Shown here one piece after another: positions 11,236 through 22,297 of a stretch of 64,000 bases of DNA (the first letter of the stretch is position 1; each line of letters opens with the position of its first letter). The stretch covers positions 13,417,501 to 13,481,500 of the forward strand of contig BRKX01000004.1 in NCBI GenBank assembly GCA_026008535.1. Reading direction: 5' to 3'. Below the pieces are notes generated by a model. That model was not told where the DNA came from. It saw only the letters and a list, made by a program, of their open reading frames with translations, and ran no database searches. The position numbers and the translations under genes were made by a program. This stretch comes from Perilla frutescens. Its lineage: Eukaryota; Streptophyta; Magnoliopsida; Lamiales; Lamiaceae.

Positions 11236-11242
11236 TTTTATA
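11236..11242 (-). promoter_or_regulatory. TATA box upstream of ORF C
   Basis: Minus-strand TTTCTATAAAAGGGATGG lies 180 bp upstream of the ORF C ATG and is nearly identical in core to the LTR box (CTATAAAAGG). It sits about 630 bp past the RNase H stop. A dedicated transcript for the accessory region is a reasonable inference. Confidence 0.5.
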
Positions 11243-11460
11243 GAAAATGATGATATTCATCCAATGGTTGTGACGCTTGGTATGCCCAATATTCAACAGT
11301 CGGATTAACTCAATCGACCCGTCGATTGGCCTTTTGATTCTGTCCGTTGGGGATAAATGAAGGAGAGAGAAAAAATTCAACAGTAATATTTTAGTGACAC
11401 GTGTTTTTACCATTTCTAATATTGAAATTTGAACTTATCTTTTCTCTCTAGCAGCTTCTC

Positions 11461-11872
11461 CTTAGCTTGAAACTGATTACGTCATCAGTTGGCTTCTATT
11501 GTAACTGATGATCCTTTTGTTGATCAGTTTCAGCTGAGATATCTTTTCATCAGTTTGGAATTGGTCTTGACCGTTTAGACCTCTGTTCAGCTGCTTCCCA
11601 GTTCAACTGTTCTCCTTCAGTTGGTCTTTGAACTGACATTTCCTTTTGATTTGACTCTAGTTCCTAGTACTCCTTCGTCAGTTTGATAAATTTGCAGCTT
11701 GTGTGTTCTGCATAACTGACTGGATCATCAATTTGAACGACTAAACTGATGATTTAGTTGAACTGATGGAGGAAACTGATCATCTCCAGTTTACTTTTCT
11801 CTTAGAAGTTTCTTGCCTTTACTTCAAACTGATGGCTTTTGTGGCCAACTGATCAGTTTCTCGCCTTTTTGA
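11461..11872 (-). other. Spacer saturated with CAGTT/AACTG
   Basis: Non-coding sequence between the RNase H stop and the ORF C promoter. By hand I count 18 occurrences of AACTG or CAGTT between 11461 and 11880, against less than one expected in random sequence. Many are joined as AACTGATCAGTT-like palindromes. No gene is seen here. Confidence 0.7.
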
Positions 11873-11873
11873 T

Positions 11874-13261
11874 TCATTTTCTCTCTTTAGCTGGAATGGT
11901 CCCTTGGCTTTCTTCCTTCATTTTATCATCTTCATCTTGTGATGCTAGCTCCAGCAGTCCCAACTGTATGCATAGCTCCATAAACCTTGCTTCAGATAAT
12001 GGTTTGGTAAAGATGTCAGCTATCTGCTTCTCAGTGTTGACATATTTGATGCATATGTCTTTCTTCTCGATGTGATCTCTGATGAAGTGATGCCTTATGT
12101 CAATGTGCTTGGTTCTTGAATGCATAACTGGATTCTGAGATATCGCAATTGCACTATTGTTGTCATAGTAGATAGGCACTTCTTCAGTTTCAACTTTGTA
12201 GTCCTTCAAACATTGCTTCATCCAGAGTATCTGCGCACAGCAGCTTCCAGAAGCTACATATTCTGCTTCAGTTGTTGACGTGGCAACTGAGTGCTGCTTC
12301 TTGCTAAACCAGGATATCATTTTACTTCCCAGAAACTGACATGTTCCACTGGTACTTTTTCTGTCGATTTTGCATCCACCGAAGTCTGAGTCTGAATAAC
12401 CAATTAGACTCAAACTGTCATCTCTGGGATACCATAGATCAAGATTTATGGTTCCTTTGAGATATTTGATGATCATCTTAGCTGCTTCGAGATGGATTTT
12501 CTTTGGATTAGCTTGAAATCGTGCGCATAGTCCGACTGAATAAGAGATGTCTGGGCGGCTAGCTGTTAAGTAGAGTAGCGACCCAATGATTCCTCTGTAA
12601 TACGTTTGACTAACTGATTCTTCTTCTTCTTCATCGAGAGTTAGCTGAATTGATGTGTTCATAGGAATCTTGAGAGTTTTTCCTTTGCTTACTCCAAACT
12701 TTTTCACTAGCTCCTTGGTGTACTTCGCCTGGTGGATAAAGAATCCATCTTTCAGCTGCTTCACTTGGAGTCCTAGGAAGAATGTCACTTCTCCCATCAT
12801 GCTCATCTCAAATTTGCTTTGCATCAGTTAAGCGAATCGTGTGCATAGATCTTTGCTTTTTGATCCAAAAATTATGTCATCCACATAAATTTGAACCATT
12901 AAGATCTTAGTTGATCGTTCTATTCAGAATAGATTTCGATCAATAACTCCCTTTCGAAACCCATTTTTTAGCAAAAATGTTGTTAGAGTTTCATACCACG
13001 CTCCAGGAGCTTGCTTCAGTCCATATAGGGCTTTCTTCAGTTTGAAGACTTGATCACCGATTTCAAATCCTGGTGGTTGCTCGACATATACGTCCTCCTT
13101 GAGCATTCCTTGAAGAAAAGCACTCTTGACATCCATCTGGTAGACTGTGAAGTTGAAGTGCGCTGCATAGGCTAGGAACAGTCTAATGGCTTCCAATCTT
13201 ACAACTGGCGTGAATGTCTCATCAAAGTCGATCCCTTCACTTTTTGAGTATCCTTTGGCTA
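11874..13261 (-). pseudogene. Copia-1 reverse transcriptase and RNase H (broken)
   Basis: Copies the RNA genome to DNA and degrades the RNA strand. On minus the RT begins abruptly at LVAKGYSKSEGIDFDETF (about 13260), then MDVKSAFLQG, KKALYGLKQAPGAW and an intact catalytic YVDD near 12890. A TGA (about 12922) and a TAA (about 12835) flank the catalytic block. RNase H runs from about 12400 (SDSDFGGC..KSTSG, TTEAEYVA, KHIDIRHHFIRD) to the stop at 11874. Compared with the family, the N-terminal RT segment (about 50 residues) is missing: the preceding frame ends KEALED at 13262 and joins directly, out of frame. Definitely non-functional. Confidence 0.88.
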
Positions 13262-14658
13262 CTAGTCTTCTAAGGCTTCTTTGATATTTGCAGGTTCAGT
13301 TTGAGAGATGAAGCATGTGAATAATGCATGCTCAGTTGAACTTCTGGTCTGGACTCTACTTCTTGGATCAGCAACTATCTTGTCAGTTGGATGGCTTCGG
13401 AGCCATTTGGGCAAGGTAGCTTCAGCTGGGTCCTCAGCTGGCTCTTCTGTGGTGATGTCATTAGTCGCTCTTTCATTAGCTGGTTCAGCATATTCATCAG
13501 TTCTTTCCCCTATTTCAGTTGTGGAGTTTGTGGTCTCAGCACGATTTGTGTCTTCATTGACCAAGTTGTTCTCAACTGGTATTGTGCCACTTTTATTGCC
13601 TTCTTCTTCTAGTAAAACTTCAAACCGCTCTGGCACTATGTGATCTACATAGTCCTGCGAGTTCTCAGTCTCACTAGGTAGTACTTGAACTGATGTGTCT
13701 ATTCTTTCTTTATTCCTGTACTTATTAGCAAATTCATCAAATACCACATGACATGTTATTTCCACAACAAGAGTTCATTTATTGAACACTCTGTAAGCTT
13801 GTGCGTGAGCTGAGTTATACCAAAGAAATATACCTTCATCAGCTTTAGCACTAAAAGATTTTAATTAAGTCTTACCATTGTTGTGAATATAACATTTACA
13901 GCTAAATATTTTAAAGTATGAGATAGAAGGCTTACGACCCTTGTACAGTTCATAAGGTGTCTTGTCATGGGCTGCTACAATGGCATTTCGATTTTGAGTG
14001 TGGCAAGCTGTGTTGACTGCTTCAGCCCAGTATCCTGCAGCTATGTTGGCATTAGCTATCATTGCTCGAGCTGCTTCTTTGAGTGTTCGGTTACACCATT
14101 CATCTACACTGTTCTGTTGTGGAGTTCTTGCAGATGAATGTTCATGAATGATTCCAAGTTGGTTGAGAAAACTGATCATGTGTTGATTCACAAATTCAGT
14201 TCCATTGTCGGAGCGAATCCTTTGAACTGATCTTTCCTTCTCAGTTTGTAATCTTCTGATCAGCGCCGTTAGCTTGTCATAAGTTTCATTTTTGCTCCTC
14301 AAGAATTCCACCCATGTATATCTTGAGAAATCATCAACTACTACGAGAGTGAATCTTTTTCCCTTTGGATTTTGTGGTCTAACTGGACGAAACAAATCCA
14401 TATGTAGCAGTTGAAGACAATCAGTTGTTCCTGATGGGTGACTCTTATTCTTGAAGGATGACTTCACCTATTTCCCTTTTTGACATGGTCCACATACACC
14501 TGCCTTCTTGTATATTTCCTTGGGAAGCCCCTCAACTAACTCTTTCTTGGCTAGGTAGTTGATTATTTTGAAGTTGAGGTGATTCAGTCGTCGATGCCAT
14601 AGCCAGCTTGCTTCAGTTGATTCTTTTAAAAGGAAGCAAGCTTCTGAGTAGCCGGTTG
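13262..14658 (-). pseudogene. Copia-1 integrase (broken)
   Basis: Inserts the cDNA into host chromosomes. Visible on minus: WLWHRRLNHLNFK (zinc-binding pre-integrase region near 14590), LHMDLFRPV (first catalytic Asp), IRSDNGTEF (second Asp), EHSSARTPQQNSVDEW with the Glu region altered (normally NGVxER), and KPSISYFKIFSCKCY. Stops occur near 14468, at 13865 and around 13775. Downstream is a low-complexity Thr/Glu linker (13765-13300), ending KEALED where RT should begin. It is in the same frame as the protease. Confidence 0.85.
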
Positions 14659-14659
14659 A

Positions 14660-15049
14660 CTAGTCAACAATGTACGTGTTGTCTCTCCTGATGCCAATTA
14701 GCAGAATTACTCCAGTTGACTTGTCTCTTATGTTGCAGGAGTTTTTGGTGAAGTTAACTGAGTAGCTATTATCACACAGCTGGCTGATGCTTAGTAGTTT
14801 GTGTTTCAGTCCATCCACGTGGGAGACTCCATTCAATACTACTTTTCCCTTGACTACGAACCCTTCTCCAATGGTTTGGCTTTTAGAGTTGTCTCCAAAT
14901 GTGACAAGTGGGCCTTTGATTTCTTCATAACCGTTGAGATCTTCTCTGTCTCCAGTCATGTGCATGGAATACCCGCTATCTAGATACCAAATGTCTTTGG
15001 CTTTCTTCGTACATAGGATGCTCTTGTCCTGTAAGGAAAGGATTAGCAT
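14660..15049 (-). pseudogene. Copia-1 aspartic protease
   Basis: Processes the Gag-Pol polyprotein. The catalytic motif is WYLDSGYSMHMTG (near 14970), where copia proteases usually have DSGCS. The fold continues with GPLVTFGDNSKSQTIGEG and KHKLLSISQLCD, typical of the protease end and the start of the pre-integrase region. The frame ends at a TAG (14660) and continues in the same frame into integrase. Confidence 0.82.
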
Positions 15050-15225
15050 TTAGGGACCCATTTTATATCGGGTCCTTGTTGATTCATCAAGCTTTTTAGA
15101 ATCCAGACTTGCCAAACTTTTGGCTTCTTATCATTCAGAGATCTAACTGACTTGGATCGCCTGATCTATTTATATTTTTTCTCAACTCTTCTATTCTGAT
15201 TTGAATCAGTTGAGTGATACCTGCG

Positions 15226-16476
15226 TTAAGAGTTACTTGGATAAAACAATTCAACTAAAACACTTTGGTCTTGAGACCTTTGAGTTCTGTGATCAGACCA
15301 GTGCTTTGTATGTTTCCAGTTTATTGGAATGAACCTTTTTGGCTCATTTCTGGAATCTAGATAATCATTATAATGATGATAAGGCTCAAACTGGTTTATT
15401 TGATCTCTTCTATAGGTGTTGTGATTGAACTTCTTGGTAGGATAGGCTTGAGATCTAAACTGATCTTTCTTTCTAAAGGGGACTGATCTATCAGTTTGTC
15501 TTCGGGACATTCTTTGTTTGTATGCTGATCTTTGTTGAACTGGAGGTTTCAGACGAGTAGATTGGCTTGAGTGAACTGATGATCTTGGCTGGAAATTGGA
15601 CTTCAGTTGGCCTGGTATTTTTGTTTGGTGAAACTGACCAAATTGTCTAGACTGAGTTTGAGGACTTTTCAATATTCCCTTTCCTTTAGTTGACTCAGCT
15701 AGCTGATCATGAGATCTAGTGAACCCTTTTAGGATTCCCTTGTCACTGGGTTGAGCAACTGCTTTTCCCTTTTCTAAAGCAGTGAATTTGCTATATCCTA
15801 GCCCTGAGCTGCCAGTTCTAGTTCTTTGATGGCTTAATATTTCATCTAGAGTTTGAGATCCCTTTTTGAACTTCAGATTTACCTTTTCTTTTTCAAAGAT
15901 CTCTTGCTTGAGTTTTTGGTTTTCAGCCTCTAGATTAGCATTTCTCAGTTTCAATTTCTCAAATTCGATAAGCTGAGATTCAAGATAATTTAATCTTTCA
16001 TGATCAACGCTCAGTTTCCTAACCTTATTTCTCAGTTCATCATTTTCATCTTTCAGTTCAACATGCAAACATGAAATTGAAGCTAATTGGTCTTCTAGCA
16101 TCATAAGTTTCATATCAAGTTCATTACTGGAGACTGTTGCTTCATTTATATGATAAAAGGAGGTTTGAGAATCAGCTGTACTAACCTCTTCATCATTGTT
16201 AGCCATGAGACAGAATAGCGCTTCATTATCTGAGCTGTAGCTGTCAGAATCGATTCCAGATGGATAGTCTGAATCATCCAGCACGGCATTCTCAAGATTT
16301 GCAACCATTGTTTTTCTTTTGAAGAAGCTTCTCCTCACCTTGGCTTTCTTGTCTTCAGCAAGTTCTAGACATTCAAACCTGTAATGTCCATTCTCCAAGA
16401 TTTCGGTTGCCGATTCTGAATGGTTCAGTTGTTCGTTCAGCTGGTTGGTAAGTTTTCTCAACTTTTGGGATTTCAT
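15226..16476 (-). pseudogene. Copia-1 gag C-terminal half: decayed zinc knuckle and coiled coil
   Basis: Open for 416 codons. NGHYRFEC near 16375 is the second half of a CCHC knuckle whose first two Cys are lost. Next is a long heptad-rich coiled coil (about 16080-15880: DENDELRNKVRKL, NLEAENQKLKQEIFEKEKV) and a basic Ser/Gln/Arg-rich RNA-binding-like region (15750-15300). A long coiled coil in gag is characteristic of SIRE/Maximus elements. It connects upstream to the N-terminal gag by a frameshift near 16460 and ends before protease at a stop at 15226. Confidence 0.8.
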
Positions 16477-16594
16477 CAGTTTGAGGTGAGACTGATTGCT
16501 TATCCCGAACTCTCTTCAATTTTTCTAGTAACCTGGTGACTGATTGGATTTGCTCATTGATGTCATCAGTTAGGTTCTCCTTCTTTTCTGATGC

Positions 16595-17392
16595 TTATCT
16601 TTTTCGTTCAGTTGAAGATCCGCCTTGGTTTTCTTTGGCTGGTGAGCTCCTAGGTCGGAAGTTGTTTCTTCCTCGAGTGTCTCTAAACCTGGTCCACTCA
16701 CCGTAGAAAGCTGCGTATTGAGCTGACGATGTCGATGCTTCTTCTTTTCGATTTAGACTGTACTCATGAGCTTTGAGAGAACCAAATAGTTCCGTAGGAG
16801 TGATGCTATTTAGATTTCTTGATTCCTTTGTAGCTATCACTTTCATATCCCATTCTTCAGTAAGATTATCCAATATCTTGGAATTTATCTCAGAATTGGG
16901 ATAAATCCTTCCGAGGTTGTTCATCTCACTGATGATGCCTAGAAATCTAGTTTCAAGGCTTGAGATGGACTCTTCTGCTTGCAGTTTGAAAGATTCATAC
17001 CTATCAACTGCCAGTTGGAGTTTGTTTCCTTTTATGGCTTCGGACTCTCTGCAAAGATTTGCGAGTAGGTCCCATATTTCTTTAGCAGTTGTGCAGTTAT
17101 TTGTATCCTTCATACGATCTTCATCTAGAGTTTGAAATAGTGCGGCTTGAGCAACGAACTATAGATTTTTTAACTTCTTCTCTTCACTGGTGAGAAGATT
17201 AGTTGGCTTCGGAATCCTTGCCGATTGATTGATATCAACTATGTGAGCGTCATTGTCCATCATGATGATGATTGGACCATCTTCGATGACTTCCCACATA
17301 TTTTCATGAATTGAGCAGAGATGCGCCTTCATTCTATTGCTCCAGTTATCATAATTTTCAACTGAAAACAAAGGTAGCTTATGGTTTCCCAT
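16595..17392 (-). pseudogene. Copia-1 gag, N-terminal capsid part
   Basis: Begins at the ATG at 17392 (MGNHKLPLFSVENYDNWSNR), about 75 bases after the primer site. It follows the copia gag pattern: NYDNWSNRMKAHL, then AKEIWDLL, ESISSLETRFLGIISEMNNLG, and ESRNLNSITPTELFGSLKAHE. One in-frame TAG at 17159 and a TAA at 16595 break it. The family and motif order support SIRE-type gag. Confidence 0.82.
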
Positions 17393-17466
17393 AGCTAAAA
17401 TATTAGCACATATAAGTAGATCTTATTCAGTTGATCTGCAGAAACGGCTGATCCTTAGAATCAACC

Positions 17467-17478
17467 GCTCTGATACCA
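17467..17478 (-). other. Primer-binding site of Copia-1 (initiator tRNA-Met)
   Basis: Minus strand TGGTATCAGAGC, two bases inside the 5' LTR. It is complementary to the 3' end of plant initiator tRNA-Met, the standard primer for copia elements. Confidence 0.85.
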
Positions 17479-17663
17479 CTTGTTGGTCCCGGGCGAGTCG
17501 ATATCAGTTTAGAGAGGGGATGAATAAACTGATAAAACTTTTTACTTTGAGTGCGGAATAACAGGGCCCTTTGACTCGCTTAATGAAACTTATCAATGCA
17601 CAAACTTATTAAACATTTAAGACAGTTTAAGTACAGCTTGTGTGGGATTGTGTGCAGTTCAAA

Positions 17664-18107
17664 GACGTGGCAATACGTGGCATGACGTGGTAGAAAATTC
17701 GCAAATAGGTCGCGAATAAAATAAAGGAGAACCCTGCATCTGTCGCGACCGTGTAGAAAAATGGGAAAACAGTGATTCGCGACCACCCGGGTCGCGAGTC
17801 CGATCGCGGGTATTTTTCAGCATCAACAGCTTCTGACTGTTTTACTTCATTCTCACTCGTTTCTCATCCGATTGACCCAATTCTTTTTGCAACGCGTTCC
17901 TAACTTGATTTTCTATCGTTCTAGGGTCTTTCCAAGCTCATTTGAATTCCACACAAACAAATGGCATTAATTCCCTTCACAATGAACAAACACGTGACAT
18001 TGCACGAAACATAGGAAACTATGCAAAACTCAACACTTCATGCATGCAATGCCCATCAAATACCACTCAAATGTACCTCAAAATACATGTAAAATATGAT
18101 GTTATCA
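17664..18107 (-). repeat. LTR of the non-autonomous element (left, truncated)
   Basis: Matches 20690-21148 over about 440 bp with scattered substitutions. It includes ACGTGGCAATACGTGG repeats and the palindromic GGTCGCGAGTCCGATCGCGG near 17785-17810. Confidence 0.75.
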
Positions 18108-20573
18108 ACTCCCCCAAACTTAAAACGTTGTTTGTCCCCAAACAAAGAACAAAATCAAATATAGAATTCAAACAATACATAACTCCACAATTTATAATCT
18201 AACATCTTCAATCTCAAAAATCTAATCAGGGAAATGACAAGAACAAGCACAACACTCAAATCTTGAACACATGCGATAGATTTCAACAAGCAAAATTTAA
18301 GCCAATGATCCTCACCGGTGTGTGTTTCGCTCAAACACTCAAAGTGTGATAAAATAAGGATAAACACTCATCGTAACGTCAAACTATACACTTGAACTAC
18401 CATAAGGTTGCATGCAATCTAAGCTCTCCACTGACAAATGAATGTGCTCAAAGCTAGGATCAAATAGGACTTTCGTTAAGGTTGTAATGTAGGCTTAGGT
18501 TAAGGTTAGGAATTTTTGGCTAAAGTGACTCACAATTGTAGAACCAATTCACCAGTTTTACTTTCTACTCCCAACTACTTTTCACATTCAAACACTAGTT
18601 GGAATTTTCCAACTTCCTTTTACACATCCTTAAATCATCCATATATTCTTTCTACTCATGGACCTTTAGTTTCTTTTCTTATTTATTTTCATTGGCACTT
18701 TTCACATTTTTTCTTTTGTGCTATTTTCAATTTTTTTTTCAACACTCATATAGCACTTTTTTTTTTCTTTTTTTTTGTGCACCAACAAAAATCACCAATT
18801 ATCACCATTTTTTTTCTTCTCCATTCCAACTCCAAAACTCCTTACCCTTCTTCCTATTTCTCCAAAAAAATCAACAAATGACATCCTAAATAGGCTTCCA
18901 AAGAAAAGGCAATTAGGCACAAGAGGGATCGCAAAGGAATATAATGAATTTAGGACAGTGTATGAGATAAATAGCTAAATAAAAGATGGCCTACTATCAT
19001 CTCCTATTTTCAAGCACATAACATCAATCTCAAGCAAGACGACATGCAAGTTCTAGATAAACAAGTGTACAGACAACCAACACACAAGAACAAAAATTAA
19101 GACAACAGTTTTATAGGCTCAAAATCTTACAGCTCAACATTGGCCAAAATAAAGCTCGAAAATCTCCAAAACACATGTTCTTTCAAATCATGCTATATGT
19201 GCTCAAATCATTCCCAATCAAATATCTCAATTATAAACACTAAAACATAGACCATAAAGCATATATCATCAAAATCCCACAAAAATTCAAGACCAAAATT
19301 TAAAATTTTTCAAACTTTCAGGAAAACAAAATAAACTAAACACGTAAAGTAGGTAAAACAAAATAAAGCTTTAGACACCTCAAGCATACATCCCCCCAAA
19401 CTTATTCAAATCCACGGGATGGAATAAATTTGTAAGAATGCATGTAGGTGTCGTCGACTACTCACAGAAATCAAGTGGATGACCATTCAGGTTCAACCTC
19501 CTCCCCCAAACTTGTTGAAAGACAAGTTGATTGCTTCGCTATCCCCCAAAATACAATATCCAAGTGTTCTTTACCTGCAAAACTCAGAAAAAGAAGTGAA
19601 AAACATTAAAAAAACTGAAATGAAAGGAAACATTAGAAAAACACATTAGGTTGCCTCCCAACAAGCACTGCATTTAACGTCGACAGCCAGACGAGGCTTA
19701 TAGGATAGCAGTGAACAAGAGTATCATATCCATAGGGATTTAACATTTAATCTGCTAGTTATTCAATTTAACCCCTCGCAGTTATTTAGACTACAAAACA
19801 TGGTTGGATTGAAATAAATAAAAACTGATAATAATAAATAAACTAAATTACCAAGGCATAAATTAACACAGATAAATCAAACAGTGAATAAAAGACGTAT
19901 TCTAGGATTTCTTAATCATCAACTAATCCATTCATTTAATCCTTTCATTCTTATACCTATATTGGGACTTAAATTGTGCTAGAGCAACCACTAATTCATC
20001 CTAAACCTTCTCTCGAAGTGCCTTGGTTGTAGATTACAAAACTAGTACTAACGTCTTCATTCAATACCTAGCATGCAACTCTTAAAGGCTCCTAGGGTCT
20101 ATTGCTCTCTCAATTAATCTCAACTCTCTCGAATGTTATTGATTAACAAGTTACTTATTCCAGATCGCGTGTTTAAACTCCTCTCTCGATTTATGAATTA
20201 ACACATCAAATTGTACTATTTATTGATCAGGTAAATAATACAGATAAAAATGAGAATAAGCAAAACACATAAAAATCATAGGCATAAGAAATCAATAGAT
20301 TAAATGAACTTCATAGTTTGAATCATAAACAACCCTAGAATACTAGGGTTTTAGCTATCCATAATAATATAAATAACAAAAATCATCCACAAAGAAAACA
20401 TGAACAATTCTAAGAACAAAGAAAATAAAACCCGGAAGGTTTAATTTGTCTCTAATCTTGAAAGCTCTTGAATCCCTTGGTCTTGTTCTTCGCATCCATT
20501 TTTCTCTGCAGCAAATCTCTGGTGGCAACTTTGGGATAGGTGGAATTTTGTGTATTTTCATCCAAGGAAACCC
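18108..20573 (-). other. Non-coding interior and outer LTR part of the non-autonomous element
   Basis: No supported gene. It contains poly-T/pyrimidine runs (18660-18860), three copies of the tract CCCCCAAACTT (18110, about 19395 and 19505), the CCTCCCAACAAGC phrase (about 19655), and an AT-rich leader-like region (19700-20450). Apparent ORFs at 18516-18978 are low-complexity artefacts. The boundary between interior and right LTR cannot be set because the left LTR is truncated. Confidence 0.5.
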
Positions 20574-20580
20574 TTATATA
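20574..20580 (-). promoter_or_regulatory. TATA box of the non-autonomous element
   Basis: Minus strand TTGGTATATAAGGG, with the GC-rich CACGAC/GTCGCGAG cluster (20625-20850) just upstream in transcript sense. It implies that the right LTR extends left of this point. Confidence 0.45.
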
Positions 20581-20689
20581 CCAAGTAAAGAAAAGCCCAA
20601 AAATAGGTCAAAAATCGGACAGGCCCGCTGCATTCACGACCTCGCTTGTGACTCAGTCACTCACGACTCAGCTCGCGAGTCCACGTGGC

Positions 20690-21148
20690 AATACGTGGTA
20701 TGACGTGGCGCTAACGTGGCAGAAAATTTGTGACCAAATCGCGAATAAAACAAAGGAGAACCCTGCCTCTATCGTGACTGTGCAGAAAAATGGGAAAACA
20801 GTGATTCGTGACTAGATTCACGACCCCCCGGGTCGCGAGTCCGGTCGCGGGTATTTTTTAGCATCGGCAGCCTCTCATTATTTTGCTTCGTTCTCACTCG
20901 TTTCTCATCCGATTGACGTGATTCTTTTTGCAACGCGTTCCTAACTTGATTTCCTATCTTTCGAGGGTCTTTCCAAGCTCATTTGAAGTCCACACAAAAA
21001 AATTGCATTAATTCCCTTCACAATGAACAAACACGTGACATTGCACGAAACATAGAAAACTATGCAAAACTTAACACTTCATGCATGCAATGCCCATCAA
21101 ATACCACTCAAATGTACCTTAAAATACATGTAAAATATGAAGTTATCA
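20690..21148 (-). repeat. LTR of the non-autonomous element (right copy, matched part)
   Basis: Aligned with the left LTR; begins at 21148 with TGATAACTTC on minus. It contains CACGACCCCCCGGGTCGCG (20820-20840), a palindromic GC-rich motif also present in the left copy with changes. Confidence 0.75.
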
Positions 21149-21288
21149 CTTGCTATCCTTTTTGATGATACCCTGGATTGATCAGCTCCGATCTGCAGCT
21201 TGACTTTCAGTCAGTTTTTCACAAATAATTTTGACATCTCATGAAAACCTAATCTAGGGGTTCCTTGATAGTTTTTCCTAACAATAAC

Positions 21289-21582
21289 CATCTGGGAACA
21301 CACTATAAGAATGAAACTCCATCAATGATCAGAAGTAGTTTCAACAGTCAATTTTAAGAAGAGAAATTTAATGTAGAGAATGTGATGGATTTGGTCACAT
21401 TCAAGCTGAATGTGCCATCATTCTGAAGATAAACAAGAAAAATTATAATACATCTCTTAGTGAGGATGATACTGATGAAAGAAATAGTAATTCAGATGAA
21501 GAAATTATTGCATTCACAACCAAAGTATCTAAATTTCAAGATCCCTTCATTCTTATAGAAGAAGATGAATTAGATAATGAAG
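21289..21582 (+). pseudogene. Copia-H gag, first zinc knuckle region
   Basis: Continuation of the host gag after Copia-1. A perfect CCHC knuckle (C-x2-C-x4-H-x4-C; CRECDGFGHIQAEC) is encoded at 21372-21413, followed by an acidic Ser/Asp region (SEDDTDERNSNSDEE). Zinc knuckles bind genomic RNA. It ends at the TGAAG duplication of Gypsy-1 and resumes at 32431. Confidence 0.82.
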
Positions 21583-22289
21583 TGTAACACCCCAGAATTT
21601 TAGATAAGGTTTAGAATATTATAAGGAGTAATTAATAAGTTAAGAAAGAAGTTTAGTTAAGGATTAAGTGAGGTCAGATGTCAGTCACGACTTTAGGGGT
21701 CATTTTTTGTAAAGTCATCTTTTTTGAAAATTTGATATGAACTTTGCTATGGCCAATTTTGGTCTTGTGAGAAAGGTTTTAACTCAAGGAGTGTGCTAGT
21801 GTTTCCGGAATTTTATTCTGAAGTCATTTGAGTTCCCGGTGATGAAAAAGGTTTTTAAAGGATGAATGAATAGTAACTTTTGCGTGCGTTCGTGATTTAG
21901 AAAATTTATGAAATTCTCCTTGTTAATCCGAGTCTTGTTCTGTCAAGCCCTACTTATGGTAAACTACTTAAGGAATCCATCCGCATTCAAGGATTTCCAT
22001 TATGAGGTCAATCGAACGTTCGTGAGTAAAATTTGTCAGCCTGAGTGAATAGTAAAAAGTAATTCTGAAAAAGGAATCTTGGCTCATCTGTCTTCTGATG
22101 ACCTCGTCTTCATCACGAGTCAAGTTGGTTCATAGTATTTGAGCCAATGAGTCTTCTGGTATTTTCAAATTTCGTGCCTGAGGTCATTTGGACCTCGACA
22201 TCAAATAAAGTATCTTTTAACCGAGCCCGGGGTAACTTTTACAGTATTATTGCACTGAAGTGGCTTCCCTTGGAAGCTAAAGCTTTTCC

Positions 22290-22297
22290 TATAAATA
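22290..22297 (+). promoter_or_regulatory. TATA box of Gypsy-1 LTR
   Basis: Sequence CCTATAAATAGGACTCC, a canonical plant TATA box in a position fitting the U3/R boundary of the long LTR. Confidence 0.65.

Larger units (their letters stand above)
17664..21148 (-). mobile_element. Non-autonomous LTR element, no coding capacity
   Basis: Two copies of one LTR bracket about 2.6 kb without genes: 17664-18107 and 20690-21148, both ending TTATCA on + (minus start TGATAAC). The left copy is followed by CCCCCAAACTT, a polypurine tract on minus, fixing the orientation. The left LTR is cut at CGTGGCAATACG where it meets Copia-1 sequence, so a deletion removed part of it together with about 2.8 kb of the Copia-1 LTR. 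The phrase GTTGCCTCCCAACAAGC at 19650-19670 is familiar from Athila/Tat gypsy elements, so it may be a derivative of that group; this is inference. Confidence 0.65.
899..21283 (-). mobile_element. Copia-1: SIRE/Maximus-like LTR retrotransposon with 3' accessory ORFs
   Basis: A complete but decayed copia element on -. Target duplication ATAAC at 894-898 and 21284-21288. Order along the minus strand: 5' LTR (21283-17481), primer site, gag with coiled coil, protease, integrase, RT, RNase H (to 11874), about 7 kb of accessory sequence with three paralogous ORFs, polypurine tract (4014-4001), 3' LTR (4000-899). The LTR ends TGTTGGTCC...CCTAACA match across both copies, but the copies differ internally: the right one has lost the sequence equivalent to about 1075-3865 and contains a second element. 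The first 180 bp of the two LTRs differ at roughly 5% of positions (hand count), so the insertion is older than Copia-2. It lies inside Copia-H gag. Confidence 0.88.
17481..21283 (-). repeat. Copia-1 5' LTR (right copy), interrupted
   Basis: Only the two ends match the left LTR: 17481-17663 equals 899-1075 and 21149-21283 equals about 3866-4000. Between them lies a non-autonomous element. The promoter part of the LTR (TATA, 44-bp repeats) is therefore missing here. The terminal CTAACA is intact at 21283. Confidence 0.8.

Noticed and set aside
17467..17478. tRNA gene suggested by tRNA-Met-like sequence
   Set aside because: Only a 12-base primer-binding site; no cloverleaf. The same holds for the sites at 24819, 36579, 49820 and 61916.
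18516..18978. Overlapping ORFs rich in Phe, Ser and Pro
   Set aside because: Pyrimidine-rich low-complexity DNA in the non-autonomous element; two frames are open at once and no motif is present.
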